A stretch of DNA of 5,177 bases from an uncultured Eubacteriales bacterium (GTDB lineage Bacteria; Bacillota; Clostridia; Peptostreptococcales; Anaerovoracaceae): assembly GCA_902797195.1 (NCBI GenBank), contig CADBRY010000125.1:1-5177 (forward strand), read 5' to 3'. This document shows positions 1 to 4,133 of this stretch, piece after piece. A program made the translations under genes and the position numbers. The notes under the pieces are model-generated. The model did not search any database. It saw only the letters and a program-made list of their open reading frames with translations, and had not been told where the DNA came from. Position 1 is the first letter of the stretch. The number at the start of each line of letters is the position of its first letter.

Positions 1-555
1 ATCCTGAGAAAAACCGATGAGGAACTGAAGGAGCTTAGAGAGCTCGGTATTTCCATGGTATACATAGGCGCAGAATCGGGAAGCGATAAGGTGCTTTTGC
101 ATATCAACAAGGGAGAGACCAGAGCCCAGCTTATAGAAGGAGTTAAGAAAGCGGAAAGATGCGGGATCAAAGCATCGGTCACCTTCATCTCAGGCCTTGC
201 GGGAAAAGCGGGCTGGGAGGATCACGCAGTGCAGACAGGCACGATGATCAGCGAGATGCAGCCCTCCTATGTGGGACTTCTGACTCTGATGGTGGATCCT
301 GATGTTCCCATAGCCGAAGAGATAAGGCAGGGAAAACTCCAGCTTTTGAGTCCGGAGGAAGTTGTTGCGGAAACGTTGCTTTTGCTTGAAAACACCCACG
401 TGGAAAGAGACTGCGTATTCAGAAGCAACCACGCATCCAATTACCTGTCACTTGCGGGGACGCTTCCAAAAGACCGCGAGCATATGATGGAGGTACTCAG
501 AGAGGCCGCCGAGAATGCGGGGATGTTGAAGGACGAGCGGTTCAGAGCCCTGTGA
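1..555 (+). CDS. Radical SAM protein, C-terminal part (5' end outside window)
   Basis: Frame 1 is open from the first base to a TGA at 553-555, giving 184 residues of a protein whose start lies upstream. Visible residues 20-40 read VYIGAESGSDKVLLHINKG, the 'G(l/a)ESGSdxvLxxinKG' segment found in the second half of radical SAM barrels of the COG1032 type. It follows a helix ending in LRELGIS. Residues 140-150 hold FRSNHASNYL, a C-terminal motif I recall from small COG1032-type radical SAM proteins of Firmicutes. The CxxxCxxC cluster motif expected near the N terminus is not in the window, so enzyme activity cannot be checked here. The substrate is unknown. The 48-base gap to the TPR gene and the shared strand suggest co-transcription. 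An ATG at 55 lies inside the barrel motif region and is not a plausible start. Confidence 0.85.
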   Translation: MLRKTDEELKELRELGISMVYIGAESGSDKVLLHINKGETRAQLIEGVKKAERCGIKASVTFISGLAGKAGWEDHAVQTGTMISEMQPSYVGLLTLMVDPDVPIAEEIRQGKLQLLSPEEVVAETLLLLENTHVERDCVFRSNHASNYLSLAGTLPKDREHMMEVLREAAENAGMLKDERFRAL

Positions 556-593
556 TAACCTTACCTGAAACCAAATGTATTGATAAATAAATC

Positions 594-600
594 GGGAGGA
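594..600 (+). promoter_or_regulatory. Ribosome binding site fixing the TPR gene start
   Basis: GGGAGGA lies 3 bases before the ATG at 604. It decides the start in favour of 604 over the in-frame TTG at 580, which sits upstream of this site and has no Shine-Dalgarno of its own. Confidence 0.75.
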
Positions 601-603
601 AAC

Positions 604-1836
604 ATGCCAAAGGAAGAAAAACAGACTTTTCTCCAGTCCATGGGGATAACCAGAACGGTGGAAAGACCCAGAGAAGAATCGGACATACAGCTTAGAGAAG
701 ACAGGATCGGAAGGTACTTCAAGAAATACCTCAACAAATTCGTTTTTGTCGAGTTTTCCGATGAATTCATGGAAAGATCCAAGGTGGGAGATATCCTGAA
801 GGGAGTTCCTGTTCCCCTTCGCCGCAAAGAGGTAAAGGAATTTGCGGGAGGAGAGGGAGTCCCAATGACCGTAATCGCCGAAAACATGGCCTGGGTAATG
901 GGAGGAGACCCACACTTCAAGTACACGAAGGACTATGTGAAGATCCTTGAAAAACTCTATAAAAACAGGCTTCACGAATCTCTCATGAAAGAGGGCAGAG
1001 ACGCCGCGGAAAGAGGAGACATGGACAATGCGTGCATCCATTTCAGGGCATCCCTTTGCATGAAGTACGACTACCTTCATTCCATGTACAGTTATGCCAG
1101 AGCCTGCAGGGTAATGTACGAAAACAGCAACAACGAGGAGTACGTTGGACGCTTCAAGGCCGAGGCCGTTGACTGGTTTGAGCTTCTCACCGAGACACAT
1201 CCCAGATTCGCCATGGGTTACTACTACCTTGGTTACTCCTACCTGAACATGGGACTTTATAACAAGGCCGTCCTGGCATGGCAGGGCTTCCTTAAGTTTA
1301 CAAAGAACGGCAGAGACAGAAAAGAGATCCGTCACAGGATCGAGCAGCTGGCAGATCCTGTTGCAATAGAGAAAGGTTGCCTTTCCATAACCGCGGGAAG
1401 AAACGCGGAGGGTATAGAGCAGCTGGAGCCGTACCTTAAGACCAAGTTCAAGGACTGGTGGCCCCTTCATTATTACCTGGGCCTGGGATACAGGGGCGAG
1501 GGAAGGAATTCCGATGCGGTGGCCGAGTTCAAGAAGGCCCTCATGATCAACGGAAGCCATCTGGAGTCCATGAGGGAACTTGTTGATATCTATGAAGCTT
1601 CAGGGGACAAGACCAACCTGAAGAAATACACGGAAAAGATCAAGCTCATCGAGGATGCCCAGAAGGAAGATCAGAAGGCGAACCTCAAGGAGATAGAAAA
1701 AGAAAACAAGCGCCTCGAAGAGGAAGAACCTGCGCCCCTGCCAAAAGAGCAGATCGAGCACTTCGATCTTACGGAGGCCGATGAGCTTGAGGGCGAAGAA
1801 AAGACGCACCTGGTGAAGCGCTTTGGTAAAAAGTAA
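604..1836 (+). CDS. Tetratricopeptide repeat protein with unknown N-terminal domain and acidic coiled-coil tail
   Basis: This gene encodes 410 residues, cytoplasmic by appearance: no signal peptide or membrane segment is visible. Residues about 30-119 form a charged, mixed domain (it includes YFKKYLNKFVFVEF and GVPVPLRRKEV) that I do not recognise. TPR-like helix pairs follow at about 124-157 (EGRDAAERGDMDNACIHFRASL), 203-236 (YYYLGYSYLNMGLYNKAVLAW) and 287-320 (HYYLGLGYRGEGRNSDAVAE). The alanine/glycine/tyrosine spacing and the 'Y/D-A-V' turn fit the family, although the repeats are irregularly spaced. Residues 335-376 are almost all charged and likely a coiled coil (KEIEKENKRLEEEE), followed by an acidic tail that ends basic. 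TPR proteins are scaffolds for protein-protein contact, so an adaptor role is the most that can be inferred. The neighbours are a radical SAM enzyme upstream and a signal peptidase 9 bases downstream. A partner in either process is possible but unproven. Confidence 0.85.
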   Translation: MPKEEKQTFLQSMGITRTVERPREESDIQLREDRIGRYFKKYLNKFVFVEFSDEFMERSKVGDILKGVPVPLRRKEVKEFAGGEGVPMTVIAENMAWVMGGDPHFKYTKDYVKILEKLYKNRLHESLMKEGRDAAERGDMDNACIHFRASLCMKYDYLHSMYSYARACRVMYENSNNEEYVGRFKAEAVDWFELLTETHPRFAMGYYYLGYSYLNMGLYNKAVLAWQGFLKFTKNGRDRKEIRHRIEQLADPVAIEKGCLSITAGRNAEGIEQLEPYLKTKFKDWWPLHYYLGLGYRGEGRNSDAVAEFKKALMINGSHLESMRELVDIYEASGDKTNLKKYTEKIKLIEDAQKEDQKANLKEIEKENKRLEEEEPAPLPKEQIEHFDLTEADELEGEEKTHLVKRFGKK

Positions 1837-1845
1837 AAGAACCTT

Positions 1846-2373
1846 ATGAAAAGAATCTTAAATATTATAACCACACTGATTGTGGCGGCGGTGGTTCTCG
1901 TCGCCCTTTCCATGCTTGGAGCAAAGTTCTTCGGAGCGGGGACCTACGTGGTCCAGTCCGGATCCATGGAGCCTGAATATCACACGGGGAGCCTTATTTT
2001 CGACAAAAAAGTCGACGTGAACGAGCTTAAGGCGGGGGATGTCATAACTTTTTCCATAGCCGAAGACATGACCGCCACCCACAGGATAGTGAAGGTGATT
2101 ACCCTGGACGATACGGAAGGAAATCCCGACGGAGCCTCGGATATGGGAGCTTCATCCCTGCAGTTCCGCACCAAAGGCGACGCCAACGAAGAGGAGGACG
2201 CCCTGCCCGTAGACTCCAGAAACGTCATCGGCTCTCCGGTGTTCCAGATACCCTATCTGGGCTATGCGATCAACTTCCTTAAGACCTTCTATGGGAAGAT
2301 CGCAGCCGGCGCAATCATACTCCTGCTCCTTGCAGGCGAAGTGATCACAAAAGGACATCGCAAAACAGAGTGA
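1846..2373 (+). CDS. sipW: Signal peptidase I, SipW-like (ER-type Ser/His)
   Basis: This 175-residue membrane serine protease would remove signal peptides from exported preproteins on the outer face of the membrane. A short basic start (MKR) precedes a transmembrane helix at about 4-26. The catalytic serine box is QSGSMEP (37-43, nucleophile Ser40). The second box is ATHRIV (77-82) with His79 where bacterial P-type enzymes carry lysine, which places the protein in the archaeal/ER/SipW branch. A third box, TKGDANEEED (109-118), supplies the conserved aspartates. A second membrane helix lies near the C terminus (about 152-167), followed by a short basic tail; SipW-branch enzymes commonly have this topology. 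The start at 1846 gives a proper N-terminal anchor but has only a weak purine-rich site (AAAAGA) before it, so coupling to the TPR gene ending 9 bases upstream is likely. In Bacillus subtilis SipW processes TasA and TapA. The three exported proteins starting at 2946 carry signals of that type and are the obvious substrates. The family call is firm; orthology to B. subtilis sipW is less so. Confidence 0.93.
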   Translation: MKRILNIITTLIVAAVVLVALSMLGAKFFGAGTYVVQSGSMEPEYHTGSLIFDKKVDVNELKAGDVITFSIAEDMTATHRIVKVITLDDTEGNPDGASDMGASSLQFRTKGDANEEEDALPVDSRNVIGSPVFQIPYLGYAINFLKTFYGKIAAGAIILLLLAGEVITKGHRKTE

Positions 2374-2438
2374 GGCAGCGGGACGGCCCGGACAATGTGC
2401 ATAAGCCACTCATCCATCTTCGCTTCAATCGGTTCGGC

Positions 2439-2460
2439 CAGTTTAACTGTGAATAAACTG
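2439..2460. promoter_or_regulatory. 22-bp dyad, CAGTTTA-N8-TAAACTG
   Basis: Perfect 7-bp arms at 2439-2445 and 2454-2460 are separated by 8 bases. This geometry suits a dimeric regulator's operator or a short RNA hairpin. It overlaps the first copy of the 11-mer repeat, so the two signals may be a single site. Confidence 0.5.
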
Positions 2461-2468
2461 TGAATAAA
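2447..2468 (+). repeat. Tandem pair of CTGTGAATAAA, DnaA-box-like
   Basis: The 11-mer CTGTGAATAAA occurs exactly at 2447-2457 and again at 2458-2468, head to tail with an 11-base period, close to one helical turn. The core TGTGAATAA (2448-2456 and 2459-2467) is the complement of TTATTCACA, which fits the DnaA-box consensus TTATNCACA. A degenerate copy, GAATAAATG, recurs at 2505-2513. The repeat is visible directly; what binds it is not. Confidence 0.7.
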
Positions 2469-2513
2469 TGAGCATTTCTGGCCGTATATGGATATTTTTA
2501 GTAAGAATAAATG

Positions 2514-2535
2514 GCATAAAACACATAGTTTATGC
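2514..2535. promoter_or_regulatory. 22-bp dyad, GCATAAA-N8-TTTATGC
   Basis: Perfect 7-bp arms at 2514-2520 and 2529-2535 are separated by 8 bases, the same arm length and spacing as the dyad at 2439-2460. No T-run follows on either strand, so this is not a terminator. An operator for a dimeric DNA-binding protein is possible but unproven. Confidence 0.45.
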
Positions 2536-2630
2536 TATTAAGCTTGATTTATTGCCCTCATATTTCCCAAATAGCACCGATTTTACCAATATATGGTAGA
2601 AAAAGTATACATATCATGCAATTTTTCGAC

Positions 2631-2645
2631 GTTTATTCACAGTTA
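2631..2645 (-). repeat. Inverted third copy of the 11-mer within a 15-bp inverted repeat
   Basis: Bases 2631-2645 are the exact reverse complement of 2444-2458 (TAACTGTGAATAAAC). The pair encloses an AT-rich interval of 172 bases. This copy gives a third DnaA-box-like nonamer, TTATTCACA, at 2633-2641, facing the tandem pair. A short mobile element with terminal repeats would also give such a pair, but I see no target-site duplication outside the arms. Confidence 0.65.
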
Positions 2646-2681
2646 TACCGGCTTAGCCGTATTAAAAATCTTAGAATCATC

Positions 2682-2723
2682 TCTGAGGCGGTTATCCAAG
2701 CTGCCATCTGATGCCGCCGCAGA
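2682..2723. other. GC-rich imperfect hairpin of unknown role
   Basis: TCTG-A-GGCGG (2682-2691) pairs with CCGCC-G-CAGA (2714-2723): nine pairs with one A/G mismatch and a 22-base loop. A smaller stem, AGAC/GTCT (2721-2724/2730-2733), abuts it. There is no T-run, so it is not an intrinsic terminator. It sits about 100 bases upstream of the promoter start and may be DNA-level structure, part of an unlisted RNA, or chance in a GC-rich patch. Confidence 0.35.
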
Positions 2724-2789
2724 CCTTGAGTCTTTCAGAGGGGCTCAGCCTGCACCGGCCGTCGAAATATAACTGACATAAAAAGGAAG

Positions 2790-2818
2790 TTGATTGAAAG
2801 GCAATCAAACTGTATAAT
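2790..2818 (+). promoter_or_regulatory. Sigma-A promoter of the exported-protein operon, overlapped by an inverted repeat
   Basis: The -35 TTGATT (2790-2795) and a perfect -10 TATAAT (2813-2818) are separated by the optimal 17 bases, which predicts a start near 2825. The inverted repeat TTGATTG (2790-2796) / CAATCAA (2802-2808) with a 5-base centre covers the -35 and half of the spacer. A protein bound there would block polymerase, so an operator is plausible. It is the best promoter I can find between the signal peptidase gene and the exported-protein genes. Confidence 0.7.
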
Positions 2819-2824
2819 TCTATT

Positions 2825-2876
2825 AGTGAGTAGCATGCTTTAAAGTGCGAGAGCGCTCTTCGAGCTACTACCCACT
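2825..2876 (+). promoter_or_regulatory. 5' leader hairpin of the exported-protein mRNA
   Basis: AGTG+AGTAGC (2825-2834) pairs with GCTACT, an ACC bulge, and CACT (2864-2876). Inside, AGTGC (2844-2848) and GCGCT (2853-2857) close a GAGA loop of the stable GNRA type. A short run of four T (2876-2879) follows. The stem begins at the predicted transcription start, so it could protect the mRNA 5' end or act as a weak attenuator. I could not match it to the cyclic-di-GMP riboswitch patterns or another riboswitch I know. Confidence 0.5.
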
Positions 2877-2945
2877 TTTCATATTGAAAAACGGACAGAT
2901 TTATGTCGGTTGCTAGTTGTATCATTATCGTATCTGGGGGAAGAC

Positions 2946-3536
2946 ATGAAGAAGAAACCTATCATTGCGGCAATAGCTGTGCTTGCAATAGTACTCATTG
3001 CAGGCTCGTCTATTGCCTATTTTAATTCCAAGGACACCGCGGATAATGTGTTTACTGTGGGTCACGTGAAGATCGAGTTGACGGAGGATGAATGGAAGCC
3101 TGATGAAGAACACATTATATCGTCGAATGCATCTTTTAAAAAAAATCCCATCGTAGAGAATACAGGTTCCAACGCTGCCTATGTGCGGCTGAGGGTAAAT
3201 GTAACCGACTATGATCTTATTAGCGAGGCATGTGGGGGCATTGATCTGAAATCTCTGTTCGACGGATGGGATCCCGACGGAGATTGGGAAGTGGTCTCTG
3301 AAGAGCCTCAGGCAGATGGCTCCAAGGATTATGTTTTCCGGTACAAAAACATACTTCACGTTGGAGAGAAAACGGAGCCGCTGTTCAATGCGGTAAAATT
3401 CCCGACCAAAGTTAACATGGATAAGATAATGGAGCTGCCTGAAACTTTTGATATAAGTATCAAGGCAGAGGCTATACAGGCACAGGGCTTCGAAGACGCA
3501 GAGAAAGCCTTTGAAGCTTTTGATGAACAGCAGTGA
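2946..3536 (+). CDS. TasA/camelysin-like exported protein with SipW-dependent signal peptide
   Basis: This gene encodes 196 residues. A basic MKKK start and hydrophobic core (5-24) lead to SSIA-YFNSKDTADNVFTVG. By analogy with TasA and camelysin, cleavage is expected after Ala24, leaving an aromatic N terminus. The mature protein starts with an edge strand (HVKIELTED), then KNPIVENTGSNAAYVRLRV (66-84), the 'P-x-V-x-N-x-G...-A-Y-V-R' pattern of clostridial TasA-like beta-sandwich proteins. Later come VGEKTEPLFNAVKFP (139-153) and a C-terminal IKAEAIQAQGFEDAEKAF segment (172-189). There is no sorting signal or membrane anchor, so release to the surface or assembly into fibres is the likely fate. 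The ATG at 2946 gives a normal signal peptide; its site GGGGGAAG (2936-2943) is weaker than those of the next two genes. An in-frame TTG at 2910 was rejected. It is first in a three-gene operon, 14 bases before the next start. Confidence 0.88.
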   Translation: MKKKPIIAAIAVLAIVLIAGSSIAYFNSKDTADNVFTVGHVKIELTEDEWKPDEEHIISSNASFKKNPIVENTGSNAAYVRLRVNVTDYDLISEACGGIDLKSLFDGWDPDGDWEVVSEEPQADGSKDYVFRYKNILHVGEKTEPLFNAVKFPTKVNMDKIMELPETFDISIKAEAIQAQGFEDAEKAFEAFDEQQ

Positions 3537-3540
3537 GGGG

Positions 3541-3546
3541 AGGAGG
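3541..3546 (+). promoter_or_regulatory. Ribosome binding site for the second exported protein
   Basis: AGGAGG, within a longer purine run, lies 4 bases before the ATG at 3551. It rules out the in-frame GTG at 3533, which overlaps the previous stop codon and precedes this site. Confidence 0.8.
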
Positions 3547-3550
3547 AAGC

Positions 3551-4120
3551 ATGAACTTGAAAAAGAAGACAGTATTATTAATAGCGGCACTGTGCATCCT
3601 CGCTCTTGTAGGAGGAACTGCAGCCTACTATACAGCAACATCGGATGTTGCCGTCAACACTGTAAAAGCAAGCAACCTGAAGGTTGAAATGATGATGATG
3701 CAGGAGGATGGTGATGGAAACCAGACGCCGGTAACAGGAGATGATGCGATTATCAACCCCGGAGAGACATACAGCAGAATCGCCATGGTAAAGAACTCCG
3801 GCAAGGAAACTGCATGGGTAAGAGTGAAGGGCGATCTCATGGTCAACGGCGATACCATATCCTTTGTAGATAATCCATACATAACCCTGGAGGATCTCAA
3901 TGTCGACGACTGGGTATGGGAGAGCGGATACTTCTATTATAAAAAACCTCTGGCTTCCGGAGAGACGACGACCCCGTTGTTCACAGGGGTGACCCTGGCA
4001 CAGGATATCGATAATGAGATGGCCGGTGCACAGATAAACCTTCAGCCGGTGGCAGAAGGAACTCAGGTAAAGCACAATGGCAGTTCTGCACTTGAAGCAG
4101 ATGGCTGGCCGGTAGAGTAA
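3551..4120 (+). CDS. Second TasA/camelysin-like exported protein with SipW-dependent signal peptide
   Basis: This gene encodes 189 residues. MNLKKK and a hydrophobic core (7-22) precede GGTAA-YYTATSDVAVNTVKASNLKVEM, a SipW-type signal with cleavage expected after Ala25. The mature part follows the same plan as its upstream neighbour: INPGETYSRIAMVKNSGKETAWVRVK (68-93), WVWESGYFYYKKPLASGETTTPLFTGVTL (121-149), and a C-terminal INLQPVAEGTQVKHNGSSALEADGWP (162-187) in place of the AEAIQAQGF segment. The two are therefore diverged paralogues, and the second keeps the aromatic 'W...GYFYY' strand better. Four consecutive ATG codons (residues 47-50) sit at the end of the first strand. No anchor or sorting signal is present. 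Likely roles are major or minor fibre subunit, or an assembly partner such as TapA is to TasA; which applies cannot be told from sequence. Confidence 0.88.
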   Translation: MNLKKKTVLLIAALCILALVGGTAAYYTATSDVAVNTVKASNLKVEMMMMQEDGDGNQTPVTGDDAIINPGETYSRIAMVKNSGKETAWVRVKGDLMVNGDTISFVDNPYITLEDLNVDDWVWESGYFYYKKPLASGETTTPLFTGVTLAQDIDNEMAGAQINLQPVAEGTQVKHNGSSALEADGWPVE

Positions 4121-4126
4121 AGGAGG
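4121..4126 (+). promoter_or_regulatory. Ribosome binding site for the third exported protein
   Basis: AGGAGG begins directly after the preceding TAA and lies 7 bases before the ATG at 4134. This shows tight operon packing and sets the start. Confidence 0.8.
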
Positions 4127-4133
4127 GGATGAA

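Larger units (their letters stand above)
2374..2945. other. 572-base intergenic regulatory region, AT-rich core, rich in inverted repeats
   Basis: I see no credible gene on either strand. The first 60 bases (2374-2434) are GC-rich and featureless, with no rho-independent terminator after the signal peptidase gene. Bases 2435-2645 are AT-rich and hold the repeated CTGTGAATAAA 11-mer and two 22-bp dyads. Bases 2682-2766 become GC-rich again with a hairpin of about 10 bp. Bases 2790-2945 hold a promoter and a structured leader for the exported-protein operon. A separate 7-bp inverted pair, CGGCCAG (2435-2441) and CTGGCCG (2478-2484), brackets the tandem repeat. Smaller symmetries are TACCA/TGGTA (2584-2588/2594-2598) and CGGC/GCCG (2649-2652/2656-2659). 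Confidence 0.8.

Noticed and set aside
448..1560. Long open frame on the minus strand, 370 codons
   Set aside because: It lies opposite the TPR gene, which has a clear ribosome site, recognisable repeats and a sensible composition. The minus-strand product has no recognisable motif and is a shadow of the codon pattern.
2435..2500. CGGCCAG/CTGGCCG stem followed by TATTTTTA as a terminator of the peptidase operon
   Set aside because: The loop is 36 bases, the stem only 7 bp, and the T-run starts 10 bases after the stem. This does not fit an intrinsic terminator.
2431..2760. tRNA gene or CRISPR array in the intergenic region
   Set aside because: No cloverleaf or T-arm sequence in a suitable frame. 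The repeats are only 11-15 bases, with too few copies and no regular spacers.
2825..2945. Cyclic-di-GMP or other known riboswitch in the leader
   Set aside because: The expected conserved core bases of the classes I know were not found. Only a generic hairpin can be supported.
2903..2950. Upstream ATG at 2903 opening an overlapping frame of about 40 codons that runs into the first exported-protein gene
   Set aside because: No Shine-Dalgarno before it, cysteine-rich low-sense product, and the overlap is in another frame. A two-codon ATG-CTT-TAA at 2835 was dismissed for the same reason.
2925..3641. Minus-strand open frame, 238 codons, opposite the first exported protein
   Set aside because: The product is cysteine- and arginine-scattered with no motif, and the + strand here carries a signal peptide and family motifs with operon spacing.
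3690..3701. Run of four ATG codons as an alternative internal start or slippage site
   Set aside because: No ribosome site precedes it, and the frame continues smoothly from a proper signal peptide upstream. It is most likely a tolerated methionine run.
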